A DNA stretch of 64,000 nt from Bacteroidota bacterium (GCA_016178785.1 JACOSO010000058.1:1-64000), one strand, 5' to 3'; positions 42,911 to 52,859 are shown, numbered from the stretch's first letter. The notes: a model not told the origin generated them from the sequence alone. Numbers and translations: made by a program.

Positions 42911-43630
42911 ATGGAATCAAGAGCTGAATCAAACAGCCGTATAGTGCGAATTGCAGCTTCGCTATTTTTCTTCCTGTGTGTTCCCATGTCGATATGGGAA
43001 ACCGGCTATGTACACGCAAAAGTATTTGTGCTTCAAGACCCTGCAGCTACAGCTACTAATTTGACAGCTAATGAATTTATTTTCCGCGTCTCGATCATAA
43101 GTCACATTATAGGCAATGTGATTTTCATTCTGATGGTTATGCTATTTCTCAAAGTCTTCAGCCCAGTAGACAAACATTTGTCTCGACTCGTGGTGATTCC
43201 GCTCGCAGCTCAGCTTGCCATTGTTTTTGCTTTAGAAATTCTCAACTATGCTGCAGTCATGACGCTCAAGAGTGATGCTCGCGCCACATTCGATGTCGCC
43301 CAACAGCAGGAGGCTGCTTATTTCTTATTGCGACTTGCCCGACTTGGAGTTGGCGCTGATAAGATAATCTTCGGCTTGTGTCTCATCCCTTTCGGGATGT
43401 TGGTTTATAAATCAGGATTTGCCCCGCGTGTCATTGGTATTTTCATGATTGTTGGTGGAGTTGGCTACTTGATTGATACTACTCTTTATGTGGTGCTGCA
43501 GCGAGCCGATTACCTGACAATTCAAACATTAAAATTGTATTCGTCTGCCTGCTATTCGCTGAGCTTCCTTTGGTTTCTAATTAAAGGTGTGCGAGACGAA
43601 AAAAACAATGCACCAGCCTACTTGATATGA
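42911..43630 (+). CDS. DUF4386 membrane protein
   Basis: 239 residues, six to seven hydrophobic helices. NEFIFRVSIISHIIGNVIFILM, the conserved LLRLxRLGxGxDxIxFGLCLIPFG stretch and the 'SGFxPRxIGxFMIxGGVGYLID' motif identify DUF4386. Function unknown. Precedes the PadR-permease pair; a paralogue at 47647 precedes the second permease block. Confidence 0.85.
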   Translation: MESRAESNSRIVRIAASLFFFLCVPMSIWETGYVHAKVFVLQDPAATATNLTANEFIFRVSIISHIIGNVIFILMVMLFLKVFSPVDKHLSRLVVIPLAAQLAIVFALEILNYAAVMTLKSDARATFDVAQQQEAAYFLLRLARLGVGADKIIFGLCLIPFGMLVYKSGFAPRVIGIFMIVGGVGYLIDTTLYVVLQRADYLTIQTLKLYSSACYSLSFLWFLIKGVRDEKNNAPAYLI

Positions 43631-43659
43631 ATGAAAACAATTACGAATAATACACTGTT

Positions 43660-43998
43660 ATGAAAAAAACAAAACTCGGAGAGTTCGAAGAGTTGGTTTT
43701 ACTCACTGTGGCTGCTTTACAACGAGATGCCTATGGCGTTGAGATCAAGCGAGAACTGGAAGACAGATTAAAAGAGCGATTAAGTGTTGGATCGATTCAG
43801 TCAGCCCTTAAGCGCATGGAAGAAAAGGGATTTCTTACTTCCGAATTCGGTGAGGCTACCCAAAAAAGAGGAGGGAAGCGCAAACGCATTTACGCTACAA
43901 CCTCTCACGCACACAAAGTGCTTGCCGAAATGAAGGAAATCAGAGCAGGTCTGTGGAGCGCGATGCCTAAACTTGCTTACGAACTGAAATTGATTTGA
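43660..43998 (+). CDS. PadR family transcriptional regulator
   Basis: 112 residues: LGEFEELVLLTVAAL start, DAYGVEIKRELEDR, and the winged helix SVGSIQSALKRMEEKGFLTSE with a basic wing (TQKRGGKRKRIYATT). Small PadR with a short C-terminal dimerisation helix. The last base of its stop is the first of the permease ATG (TGATG), so the two are coupled, and PadR probably represses this operon in response to an unknown ligand. Confidence 0.92.
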   Translation: MKKTKLGEFEELVLLTVAALQRDAYGVEIKRELEDRLKERLSVGSIQSALKRMEEKGFLTSEFGEATQKRGGKRKRIYATTSHAHKVLAEMKEIRAGLWSAMPKLAYELKLI

Positions 43999-46622
43999 TG
44001 ATAGAGTCGAAACATATCGTTCCGCCTCAATGGCCACTGAAGCTCCTGCGTTTCTTCGTGAAGAAAAGATACCTCGAAGAAATTGAAGGAGACATGGAGG
44101 AGCTTTTCTACGATAATGTCGAGCAAGTGTCGTACCGAAAAGCACGAAGAATTTACACTTGGGAAATGGTCAAGTTGCTCAGACCGATCCTAATCAAAAA
44201 CCTGGAAGTATTGGAGAAAATAAATCAGTACGCTATGTTCAAAAACTACTTTAAAATTTCCATCAGGGGCCTGGTGAAAAATCCATTGAATTCTTTCATC
44301 AACGTATTTGGTTTATCGGCTGCCATCGGGATTTGCGTATTCGCTTACGCTTTTGCCCGGTGGACTTACAGCACAGATCAATTCCATGAGCATAAAAATG
44401 AGGTCTATCTAATTACCTTTTCTGCCAACAGGGATGGAACCGCCCAACAGTTCGGAATCACTCCACGGCCTCTTGGCGAAATGCTCAGAGGAGATTTTGC
44501 ACAAATCAAAAAAGTTTGCCGCGTTGAAGACAGAAATGTGGTCATGAAATACAAAGACAATGTCTTTCATGAACGCGTGCGCTATACAGATCCTGAATTT
44601 CTGGAGATGTTTACGTTTCCATTAAAGTGGGGAGTATCCAAATCTCTTTCGGATGTAAACAGCATCATTCTCAGTGAAGAAATGTCGATCAAGTATTTTG
44701 GAGACGAAAATCCGGTGGGCCAGGACATCATCATGATATTCGCTAAGGATCGCACAAAGGCTTTTAAAGTTGCAGGTGTCGCTAAAAAATTCCCTGACGC
44801 TCACACGATTGATTTCAATTTTCTGATCAACATCGAAAACTTCCGCACATCAGAACCCAACTATGATTTTCATGACTGGAATACGTTTGTAAGTGCCACC
44901 CTCGTTCAAGTCAACAATTCATCTGATCTAAAAACGATCGAACATGGGATGGGAAAATACAAGAAGTTTCAAAATGAAGCAGCACAACCGGACTGGGCTC
45001 TATCCTCTTTCACTTTTGAACCTCTGGCAACATTGCATCAAAGAGCAGGAGATATCAGAGACGACATTTCACATAGCTCTGGCGACAATTACAAAACGAT
45101 TGTTTACTTGATCGTATTGGCTCTGTTCATTCTTGCGCTTGCCTGTTTCAACTACATCAACATCGCCATTGCCACGGCAGCGAAAAGACTAAAGGAAATC
45201 GGTTTGAGAAAAACCATCGGAGCTACCCGAGGACTCGTAATCGTCCAGTTTCTTTCGGAAAATTTGGTGATCACTTCTTTCGCACTGATCATTGGGCTCA
45301 TTCTGGGATACACCATTTTCATCCCGGGGTTTGAACAGATGTGGCATTTCAGTATGGAATTCAAACTCAATGATCCAAATCTTTGGATTTACCTGCCCGC
45401 GATTTTAGTCTTCACCAGTATTGCATCGGGCATTTACCCATCGCTGTACATATCAAGATTTCAGGTGGTCGGAATTTTGAAAGGCTCCGTGAAGTTTGGG
45501 CAGAAAAATCCAGTAACGAAAATATTCCTGTGCATGCAGCTGATATTCGCTTGTATCTTCATCACCATCGCCAGCATGTTTACTTTAAATACCGATTACA
45601 TGGCCGAGCGGAGTTGGGGATACAATCACGATGAAACTCTGTATGCCAATGTTCCCGATTATGCCTCTTATGAGGAACTGCACGCCCTGATGGCGCAAGA
45701 TCCTGAGGTCCTTTCCATTTCCGGATCTACCCATCACCTTGGCAAAAGTAACACGACTGCAGTTTTACATTTTCCCGATCGCGAATTGGAAGTCGATCAA
45801 CTTTCGGTTGATGCAAAGTATTTTGAGACGATGGGTTTGCAGTTGAAAGAAGGCCGCTCTTTCAACGATCATGAGGGGAGTGATAAACATGCGGTAGTGG
45901 TGAACGAACTTCTGGTCAAAAACATGTCCCGATTGCTATCGGGAGGAAAAAATGCAGTCGGTCAGCATTTCACCATCGACAGCACTCAGTATGAAGTAAT
46001 AGGTGTAACAAAAGATTTTCATAGTTACAGTTTTGCGAAAAAGATTAAGCCAACCATTTTCAGAGTTGCAGATAAAGCAGATTACCGGTACCTGTCGATG
46101 AAAGTTCGGCCGGGCTCAGAGGTTAAAGCTTTTAGAAAGTTGCAGGCAAAATGGGCGCAACTTTTTCCACAGATTCCTTTTGAAGGCGCGCACCAGGAGG
46201 ACACTTGGGTTGGCTATTTTGAAGCCAATAGAATCTATGGTATCGTCTGGAGAGTATTCACATTCATCGCTGTCTCACTCGCAAGCCTGGGGCTATATGG
46301 ATTGATCACCCTCAATGTTGCAGGTCGGGTAAAAGAATTTAGTATCCGGAAGATTTTGGGAGCAGGAATACAGAGCATTGCCGCCAGCATCACGAATCAA
46401 TACACTATTCTATTTGTCATCGCACTTATCCTTGGCGCCCCGGCCGGTTATGTGTTAACAAAATTGCTGTTTGAATACTCCTTCCCCTATCACATGCCTG
46501 TGGGTATTTCGTGCTCTATCATCGCTATGGTGATTCTAATCTTGATTTTATTTACAACTGTTTTTACTCAGGTGAGAAAAGTATCAAAAGCTAATCCTGT
46601 GGATGGGTTGAAGGTGGAGTAA
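43998..46622 (+). CDS. FtsX/MacB-type ABC permease with PadR-linked prefix domain, copy 1
   Basis: 874 residues from the ATG at 43998. Residues 1-75 are the permease prefix domain (PPQWPLKLLRFFVKKRYLEEIEGDMEELF), then two MacB-like periplasmic domains and two FtsX transmembrane units: helices near 96-118, 370-395, 420-445, 470-490 and 515-535, then three in the last 150 residues (LGLYGLITLNVAGRVKEFSIRKILGA). No ATPase is encoded nearby. Such giant permeases are frequent in Cytophagales; substrates are unknown. A close paralogue is at 49387-51996. Confidence 0.9.
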   Translation: MIESKHIVPPQWPLKLLRFFVKKRYLEEIEGDMEELFYDNVEQVSYRKARRIYTWEMVKLLRPILIKNLEVLEKINQYAMFKNYFKISIRGLVKNPLNSFINVFGLSAAIGICVFAYAFARWTYSTDQFHEHKNEVYLITFSANRDGTAQQFGITPRPLGEMLRGDFAQIKKVCRVEDRNVVMKYKDNVFHERVRYTDPEFLEMFTFPLKWGVSKSLSDVNSIILSEEMSIKYFGDENPVGQDIIMIFAKDRTKAFKVAGVAKKFPDAHTIDFNFLINIENFRTSEPNYDFHDWNTFVSATLVQVNNSSDLKTIEHGMGKYKKFQNEAAQPDWALSSFTFEPLATLHQRAGDIRDDISHSSGDNYKTIVYLIVLALFILALACFNYINIAIATAAKRLKEIGLRKTIGATRGLVIVQFLSENLVITSFALIIGLILGYTIFIPGFEQMWHFSMEFKLNDPNLWIYLPAILVFTSIASGIYPSLYISRFQVVGILKGSVKFGQKNPVTKIFLCMQLIFACIFITIASMFTLNTDYMAERSWGYNHDETLYANVPDYASYEELHALMAQDPEVLSISGSTHHLGKSNTTAVLHFPDRELEVDQLSVDAKYFETMGLQLKEGRSFNDHEGSDKHAVVVNELLVKNMSRLLSGGKNAVGQHFTIDSTQYEVIGVTKDFHSYSFAKKIKPTIFRVADKADYRYLSMKVRPGSEVKAFRKLQAKWAQLFPQIPFEGAHQEDTWVGYFEANRIYGIVWRVFTFIAVSLASLGLYGLITLNVAGRVKEFSIRKILGAGIQSIAASITNQYTILFVIALILGAPAGYVLTKLLFEYSFPYHMPVGISCSIIAMVILILILFTTVFTQVRKVSKANPVDGLKVE

Positions 46623-46623
46623 G

Positions 46624-46668
46624 GATCAGGATCAGGATTTAAGGATTAAAGGATTAATTGGATTATTA
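46624..46668. repeat. GGAT-rich short tandem repeat
   Basis: Six units beginning GGAT at spacings of 6, 6, 8, 8 and 9 bp, right after the first permease gene. Mean spacing near 7, but less regular than the other arrays. Confidence 0.5.
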
Positions 46669-46730
46669 AAAATAAATGACTTAGGTCATGATTAAATTAT
46701 ATTGACTTTAAAAACTAAAATCATTACAAA

Positions 46731-47528
46731 ATGAAAATAAAGGTTAAAACTATCATACTTATAATTGGATTACTTTCTTCCACTTGCTTGTTTGGTCAAT
46801 CAAGTATTGATAAAGGCAAAGTCCTTTATGAATCTAAGAAATACCCTGAGGCTGAAAAAGTATTTAAAGCGGTGCCTGAAAAAACTACCGATTATGCAGC
46901 AGCTCAGTATTATTTAGGCCGCATTGCATTCGATAAAAAGGAATATGATGATGCTGCAGATTATTTTGAAAAGGCAAAAGAGCTCAACCCTAAGAACGCA
47001 GAGTATTTTAATTGGCTTGGAGATACTTATGCCACAATAGGAAAGGACGCCAATATATTTAAACAAATGTCGGTAGGGCCAAAAGCGCTACGCGCCTGGG
47101 AAAAGGCTACACAACTGGATGCTAAAAATATTAATGCGCGTGTTTCACTTGTGGGAGCTTATATGCAAGCGCCTGCATTTATGGGCGGAGGAACTAGCAA
47201 GGCGAATAAAATGGCAGTAGAAGCCTTTCCATTGCTTGACGAAGAATTGAAGAAAACTCCTGATCATCACCTTTATCTCTACTGGTATGGAAAATCATCT
47301 GCAATAACCGGTTTGAATTTAGATCGTGGGGAAGAGTGCATGATGAAATATTTGAACTACACGCCCAAAGATGATGAGCCACCAATTGCAGGCGCGTACA
47401 TGAGATTAGGTCAAATAAGAGAAAAGAAAGGCAACAAGGCCGAGGCAAAGAAAAATTATGAAACGGCAGTGAAGCTGGACAAGAGCTTAGATCAAGCGAA
47501 GGAAGGGTTGGAGAGAACTTCAAAGTAA
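46731..47528 (+). CDS. Exported TPR-repeat protein
   Basis: 265 residues with a signal peptide (TIILIIGLLSSTCLFGQ). Tetratricopeptide repeats between about 25-110 (AAQYYLGRIAFDKKEYDDAADYFEKAKELNPKNAEYFNWLG) and again at 215-262 (AYMRLGQIREKKGNKAEAKKNYETAVKLDKS). Likely a periplasmic scaffold. It is inserted between the two permease blocks; functional link unknown. Confidence 0.85.
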   Translation: MKIKVKTIILIIGLLSSTCLFGQSSIDKGKVLYESKKYPEAEKVFKAVPEKTTDYAAAQYYLGRIAFDKKEYDDAADYFEKAKELNPKNAEYFNWLGDTYATIGKDANIFKQMSVGPKALRAWEKATQLDAKNINARVSLVGAYMQAPAFMGGGTSKANKMAVEAFPLLDEELKKTPDHHLYLYWYGKSSAITGLNLDRGEECMMKYLNYTPKDDEPPIAGAYMRLGQIREKKGNKAEAKKNYETAVKLDKSLDQAKEGLERTSK

Positions 47529-47532
47529 GAGT

Positions 47533-47560
47533 CGGCAGTTGGCAGGTAGCAGTAGGCAGT
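47533..47560. repeat. Heptamer array (NGGCAGT-like), 4 units
   Basis: Four exact 7-bp units with consensus YRGCAGT directly after the TPR gene. Different wording but same period as the other arrays in the window. A vaguer AAAGTTA-type repeat follows near 47604-47626. Confidence 0.7.
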
Positions 47561-47646
47561 CCGAAAACGAAATTTGAGAGTGAACCCTTATTGGACGATT
47601 GGCAAAGTAATAGTAGTTAAAAGTTAAAGAACACAAACATAACAAC

Positions 47647-48351
47647 ATGGAGCATAATGACACTTCACTCAAAAAGACTGCAAGACTTGCTGGTCTATTA
47701 TATCTTGTTTGGATAATCATGGGCATGTATGGAATGCTTTATGTATCGCCAAAGATTATGGTCAAGGGAGACGTGGTTGCCACTGCCAATAATATGCTCG
47801 CTAATGAATTTTTATTTCGAACGAGCCTAATTACCGATCTTATAGGCAGTGCCATTTGGGTGTTTATGGCATTGGTTTTTTATCGTTTGCTCAAACAGGT
47901 AAATGAGCATCAGGCTAAACTTTTGGTTGCATTGGTGATTGTGCAAATTCCTGTCGTATTCATTGCGGAGGCTTTCAGTATTACTTCCCTCATGATTCTT
48001 AAAGGAGAAATATTGAAAACATTTGATCTTAGTCAGAGGCAAGATATAGCGATGCTTTTTCTTAAAATAAACGACTACGGAGTAATGGCATTAGAAATGT
48101 TCTGGGGGTTTTGGCTTTTCCCTTTAGCCATCCTTGTCTACAGGTCAAACTTCCTTCCCCGCTTTCTTGGCGTTTGGCTAGTCATCTGCGGCCTCGCCTA
48201 TTTGATCTTGAGTTTTACAGTCTTACTGCTGCCTCAATACAACAGCACGGTCTTTTACCTCTCCATCCCGGCCTTCCTCGGAGAGCTGGCGTTTATGCTA
48301 TGGCTTTTGATTATGGGAGTGAAAAATACAACAGTTATTAGCGAAGCTTGA
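47647..48351 (+). CDS. DUF4386 membrane protein, second copy
   Basis: 234 residues, six to seven helices. Shares with 42911-43630 the NEFLFRTSLITDLIGSAIWVFM segment, LFLKINDYG and the FWLFPLAILVYRSNFLPRFLGVWLVICGLAYLI stretch. Function unknown. Starts the second block DUF4386 - oxidoreductase - permease. Confidence 0.85.
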   Translation: MEHNDTSLKKTARLAGLLYLVWIIMGMYGMLYVSPKIMVKGDVVATANNMLANEFLFRTSLITDLIGSAIWVFMALVFYRLLKQVNEHQAKLLVALVIVQIPVVFIAEAFSITSLMILKGEILKTFDLSQRQDIAMLFLKINDYGVMALEMFWGFWLFPLAILVYRSNFLPRFLGVWLVICGLAYLILSFTVLLLPQYNSTVFYLSIPAFLGELAFMLWLLIMGVKNTTVISEA

Positions 48352-48402
48352 TGGATTCACTGTATCTTAATTACTATTGTTCGTCTTCACTAAAAAAGTA
48401 AG

Positions 48403-49368
48403 ATGAAAGCAGCCGTTCGCTCAAAATATGGGATACCGGGAGATCTAACTGTAAAGGAGCTTGACACCCCAACTCCGAAGGACGATGAAGTGCTGATAAG
48501 AGTGTATGCCGCCACAGTAAACAGAACAGACTGCCATGTGCTTTCGGGCAAGCCTTTTCCCATGAGGTTTTTTACAGGATTATTCAAACCAAGAAAATCA
48601 ATTATCGGAACTGACTTCGCAGGACAAATTGAAGCTGTAGGATCATCGGTGCAATCTTTCAAAGAAGGCGAAAAGGTTATGGGGTTTGGCGGAGTTTTCG
48701 GATGCGGATCTCTCGCGCAATATTTTACAATGTCCGAAGCGAAGGCAAACAAGACGATGGTATCCATTCCTGACAATCTCACTAACGAACAAGCAGCTGC
48801 TTTCCCGGAAGGAAGTTTTTACGCTGCTTCCATTATTATTCAACTAAAGCCAAGGGCAGGACAAAAAGCATTGGTGTATGGAGCAACGGGTGCGATCGGT
48901 TCGGCTTACGTTCAGTATCTGAAATACTTTGATGTTTATGTCACAGCTGTTTGCAAAGGCGAAAATGCGGATTTAGTAAAATCATTAGGCGCGAGCAAAG
49001 TAATTGATTTCGAAAAAGAAGATTTTACCAAAGACAACGAGCAATACGATTTTGTTTTTGATGCCGTAGGCAAAAGCAGTTTTATCAAATGCAGGCGATT
49101 GTTAAAGCCAAATGGAATTTATACATCGTCAGGTGGAGCTGAGAATCTGCTCTGGGTACTTATCACCCCGTTGCTGGGTGGTAAGAAAGTTCCGTTCCTT
49201 CCTCCGAAAGACATCAAAGGAAGCTTAAACTTTATCAAAGATCTCTTTGCTAATGGAAACTTCAGGCCAGTGATCGACAGAAAATATCCCATGGAAAAGA
49301 TAGCAGAGGCATTTACATACGTAGCATCTGGTCAAAAAATAGGCAACGTCATTGTGACGATGGATTAA
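48403..49368 (+). CDS. NAD(P)-dependent zinc-free alcohol dehydrogenase / quinone oxidoreductase-like
   Basis: 321 residues, medium-chain dehydrogenase/reductase fold. GroES-like N-terminus (MKAAVRSKYGIPGDLTVKELDTPTPKDDEVLIRVYAATVNRTD), cofactor loop ALVYGATGAIGSAYVQ, and no structural-zinc Cys cluster, as in the quinone oxidoreductase branch. Cytoplasmic; reduces quinones or enones by family. 18 bp before the second permease gene, so likely co-transcribed. Confidence 0.88.
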   Translation: MKAAVRSKYGIPGDLTVKELDTPTPKDDEVLIRVYAATVNRTDCHVLSGKPFPMRFFTGLFKPRKSIIGTDFAGQIEAVGSSVQSFKEGEKVMGFGGVFGCGSLAQYFTMSEAKANKTMVSIPDNLTNEQAAAFPEGSFYAASIIIQLKPRAGQKALVYGATGAIGSAYVQYLKYFDVYVTAVCKGENADLVKSLGASKVIDFEKEDFTKDNEQYDFVFDAVGKSSFIKCRRLLKPNGIYTSSGGAENLLWVLITPLLGGKKVPFLPPKDIKGSLNFIKDLFANGNFRPVIDRKYPMEKIAEAFTYVASGQKIGNVIVTMD

Positions 49369-49386
49369 TGAGTACTCGACTTTAAT

Positions 49387-51996
49387 ATGATTGAATCGCA
49401 AAATATCAATCCTCCTAAATGGCCGCTCAAGTTCATGCGGTTCTTTATGAAGAGAAAATACCTCGAAGAGATCGAAGGCGATATGGAAGAAATTTTCATT
49501 GACAATGTGGAGCGGTTCTCGGTAAAGAAGGCAAAGCGAATTTATACATGGGAAATGATCAAGCTGCTCAGGCCGATACTCATGCAGAATTTTGAAGGAG
49601 TCGAAAAACTAAATCAATACGCTATGTTCAAAAATTACTTTAAAGTGTCGATCAGAGGTTTGGTGAAAAATCCGATGAACTCATTCATCAACGTATTTGG
49701 TTTAGCCATCGCCATTGGCCTTTGCATATTCGCGTACGCATTCGCGCGATGGACATACAACACAGATCAGTTTCATGAGCATAAGAACGAAGTTTACCTT
49801 ACCACCTTCTTTGCCAATCGCGATGGCTCTTTGCAAGAGTATGGAACCACCCCACGGCCGCTGGGAGAAATGCTAAGGGAAGATTTCGCACATATAAAAA
49901 AAATATGCCGGGTGGAGGATAGAAATGTAATCGTAAAGCACGAAGACAATGTATTCCACGAACGTGTACGGTATGTGGATCCGGAATTCCTTGCGATGTT
50001 TACTTTTCCCATGAAGTGGGGGACAGCGAGCTCATTGCGAGATGTGAGCAGTATTATCCTAAGCGAAGAAATGTCAATCAAGTATTTTGGTGATGAGAAT
50101 CCCGTTGGTCGAGATATGCTTCTGAAATTCAATGAATCGAAGGGCAAGGCTTTTAAGATCGCGGGAGTTGCTAAGAAATTTCCTGATGCTCGCACCATTG
50201 ATTTTAATTTCCTAATCAATTTTGAAAATTTCCGCACCTCCGATCCTAAATATGATTTTCATGACTGGAGCACATTCGTCAACGCCACGTTAATTGAAGT
50301 GGACAAACCATCCGATCTTAAATCGATCGAGCGTGGAATGGAAAAATACAAATTGCTGCAAAACAAAGCTGTTCAAGAAGACTGGGCCATTTCTTCATTT
50401 GGTTTCGAGCCGCTAGCTACGCTGCATTTGCGATCAAGCGATATAAAAGATGATATCTCGCTTAGTTCTGACGCCAAGACACAATCCATTATTTTCATCG
50501 CTATTATTTGTGTATTCATGCTGGCATTGGCCTGCTTCAATTACATCAATATTGCCATCACAACAGCAGTCAAGAGACTGAAGGAGATTGGCGTGAGAAA
50601 AACCATTGGAGCCACTCGCAGAATCGTGATTGTTCAGTTCCTGACGGAGAATATAGTAGTCACTTTTTTTGCACTTGTAGTTGGAATTGTTCTGGGAACA
50701 TTCGTTTTCATCCCTTGGCTTGAGAACCTCAATCATTTCGATATGGAGTTCACGCTGAACGATAAGAATCTCTGGATCTATCTTCCTGCCGTTTTACTTG
50801 TTACAGGAATAGCATCCGGCATCTATCCGTCACTTTACATTTCCGGGTTTCAGGTGGTGGGGATATTAAAAGGCTCTGTAAGATTTGGTCAAAAAAATCC
50901 TTTGACAAAAGTTTTCCTGGGTATTCAGCTCGTGTTGGCATGTGTGCTTATCACTGCAGGTGTGATGTTTACTATGAACACCAATTACATGGCAAAACGA
51001 AGCTGGGGATACGATCAGCATGACGCGCTTTTCGTTGCTGTACCCGATCAAGCTGCCTTCGAAAAGATGAATGCGCTGATGGTGCGTAATCCAAATGTTA
51101 TTTCAATATCGGGATCACAGCATCATTTAGGTAAAACTCATACGAGAACTGTTTTACATTTTCCCGATCGTCAATTAGAAGCGGATCAATTGAGCGTTGA
51201 TGCCAAATATTTCGAAACGATGGGACTCCAACTCATAGCAGGCCGCGCGTTCAAAGAGAATTATGAAAACGACAAAAAAACTGTTGTGGTGAACGAAGAG
51301 CTGGTTAAAACGATGAAAGTTGCAAATGCTGTGGGGCAAGTATTCAAAATCGATAGTGTGCAATACGAAATTGTCGGGGTGGTAAAAGATTTTCATAGTT
51401 ACAGTTTTTTCAAAAAAGTGAATCCGGCCATTTTCAAAGTAGCCGACAAAGAAAGTTATCGCTATTTGTCTCTCAAGATTCGTCAAGGCGCACAACTTGA
51501 AACAGCAAAGACGCTTCAAATGCATTGGTCGGAACTGTATCCTGAAATTCCTTTTGATGGAGGCTTTCAGGAGGACGTTTGGGGAGATTACTTTGAGCAA
51601 ATCAACATCCATGCAAGGGTATGGAAGGCATTTGCTCTCATTGCTGTATTGCTCGCCAGCCTTGGACTGTATGGATTAGTGACGCTCAATGTAGCAGGCA
51701 GAGCAAAAGAATTCAGTATCCGAAAAATACTCGGGGCAGGAATTGGCAACATTTCAAGCAATATCACGAAACAATATGTTTTACTTTTTGTTGTCGGGCT
51801 GAGCATTGGCGCCCCTGTGAGTTACTTTTTGATCAAGACGCTATTCGACATGATCTACAATTATCATGTTCCAGTAACATATACAGGTGTATCAATAGCG
51901 ATCGTGATTTTGATTTTTGTTTTGCTGGCTACCGTTTCCACTCAAGTGAGAAAGGTGTTGAAATCTAATCCGGTGGATGGATTGAAAGTGGAGTAG
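49387..51996 (+). CDS. FtsX/MacB-type ABC permease with prefix domain, copy 2
   Basis: 869 residues, about three-quarters identical to 43998-46622 by eye over the whole length, including the prefix domain (PPKWPLKFMRFFMKRKYLEEIEGDMEEIF), both periplasmic domains and the C-terminal SIRKILGAG...VDGLKVE. No PadR gene of its own and no ATPase; an oxidoreductase gene takes the PadR position. Some regions (e.g. near residues 230-245) have diverged more, so the copies are not recent. Confidence 0.9.
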   Translation: MIESQNINPPKWPLKFMRFFMKRKYLEEIEGDMEEIFIDNVERFSVKKAKRIYTWEMIKLLRPILMQNFEGVEKLNQYAMFKNYFKVSIRGLVKNPMNSFINVFGLAIAIGLCIFAYAFARWTYNTDQFHEHKNEVYLTTFFANRDGSLQEYGTTPRPLGEMLREDFAHIKKICRVEDRNVIVKHEDNVFHERVRYVDPEFLAMFTFPMKWGTASSLRDVSSIILSEEMSIKYFGDENPVGRDMLLKFNESKGKAFKIAGVAKKFPDARTIDFNFLINFENFRTSDPKYDFHDWSTFVNATLIEVDKPSDLKSIERGMEKYKLLQNKAVQEDWAISSFGFEPLATLHLRSSDIKDDISLSSDAKTQSIIFIAIICVFMLALACFNYINIAITTAVKRLKEIGVRKTIGATRRIVIVQFLTENIVVTFFALVVGIVLGTFVFIPWLENLNHFDMEFTLNDKNLWIYLPAVLLVTGIASGIYPSLYISGFQVVGILKGSVRFGQKNPLTKVFLGIQLVLACVLITAGVMFTMNTNYMAKRSWGYDQHDALFVAVPDQAAFEKMNALMVRNPNVISISGSQHHLGKTHTRTVLHFPDRQLEADQLSVDAKYFETMGLQLIAGRAFKENYENDKKTVVVNEELVKTMKVANAVGQVFKIDSVQYEIVGVVKDFHSYSFFKKVNPAIFKVADKESYRYLSLKIRQGAQLETAKTLQMHWSELYPEIPFDGGFQEDVWGDYFEQINIHARVWKAFALIAVLLASLGLYGLVTLNVAGRAKEFSIRKILGAGIGNISSNITKQYVLLFVVGLSIGAPVSYFLIKTLFDMIYNYHVPVTYTGVSIAIVILIFVLLATVSTQVRKVLKSNPVDGLKVE

Positions 51997-52008
51997 AATA
52001 ATCAACAA

Positions 52009-52164
52009 CCCAATGTCGTTTCTAGTTAAGGGCTTGTAAGTTCAGGATACCAGTTAACGACATTGATTCAAGATTTAAAATTCGAGATTCAGCATTGTTT
52101 GGACTAAGCTAATTTTGAACCTTGAATCTGGAACTTAATTGCCTCGCTTAATTAAACGACATTG
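52009..52164. repeat. Inverted-repeat-bounded element containing two heptamer arrays
   Basis: CAATGTCGTTT (52011-52021) and AAACGACATTG (52154-52164) are exact inverted repeats, with matching AGTTAAG/CTTAATT just inside. A third AACGACATTG is at 52056-52065. Two 7-bp-period arrays lie inside: 52067-52094 (TTCAAGA-like, 4 units) and 52113-52140 (YCTTGAA-like, 4 units). The rest of the gap to 52328 has no gene. Confidence 0.6.
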
Positions 52165-52328
52165 ATCGACAACTGAAGACACGGATTATTTGCGCAGAGC
52201 CGAGCAAAGGTAAATTTTACTCCCTACCTTTAATAAGAAATCAGATGAGTTTAAGGGGACATAATGCTTAGGCAGAAAGGAATTTTAAGCTGAGGTGTCA
52301 GAGTCTTAACCAACTAACTAAAAATACC

Positions 52329-52649
52329 ATGGAAGAAAGAATCACAATCGCCTGCTACAAGCCCAAGTCCGGTAAAGCAGAAGCGCTCCGCCAGTTGATG
52401 AAAACGCATCTACCTACGCTCAAAGAACAAAAGTTAGTAACAGAGAGAGCATCTATAATGATGGAAGCAAAAGACGGCACCATCCTTGAAGTTTTTGAGT
52501 GGAAATCTCAGGCGGCAATAGATCAAGCCCATAGCAATCCTGCCGTTTTAAAAATGTGGGAAAAATTTGGTGAAGTTTGTGAATATATTCCTATCGGTAA
52601 AGTAGAAGAGGCTGCAGATCTATTTTCCGGATTTACTCCGTTTATTTAA
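52329..52649 (+). CDS. Antibiotic biosynthesis monooxygenase-like (ABM) protein
   Basis: 106 residues, ferredoxin-like fold of the ABM/DUF family: RITIACYKPKSGKAEALRQLMKTHLPTLKEQ, EVFEWKSQAAIDQAHSNPAV. Small ABM proteins include heme-degrading and quinol monooxygenases and many of unknown role. The usual His of monooxygenases is not clear here, so enzymatic function is doubtful. Single gene. Confidence 0.75.
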   Translation: MEERITIACYKPKSGKAEALRQLMKTHLPTLKEQKLVTERASIMMEAKDGTILEVFEWKSQAAIDQAHSNPAVLKMWEKFGEVCEYIPIGKVEEAADLFSGFTPFI

Positions 52650-52797
52650 AAACAGTTACAATCTTACTTTAAACAGGCGTATGAGGTGTGCGAAGTTTTA
52701 AAAATATTACTCAGCTAAAATGAATTCGAACAACTCAAACACAAATGGACCGGAAGACTTCAAATAAATGTGAAGTTTAAACTTTAACCGTTATTAT

Positions 52798-52825
52798 AAA
52801 AAAACCCAAGGCTATTCACCTTGGG
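52798..52825 (-). terminator. Terminator of ahcY
   Basis: CCCAAGG (52805-52811) and CCTTGGG (52819-52825) form a perfect 7-bp stem around CTATTCA, followed on the minus strand by a run of seven T (A7 at 52798-52804). Lies 35 bp after the ahcY stop. Confidence 0.88.
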
Positions 52826-52859
52826 GACTCTCTTTTTTGCAAGCAGAGAGTGAAGTTTG

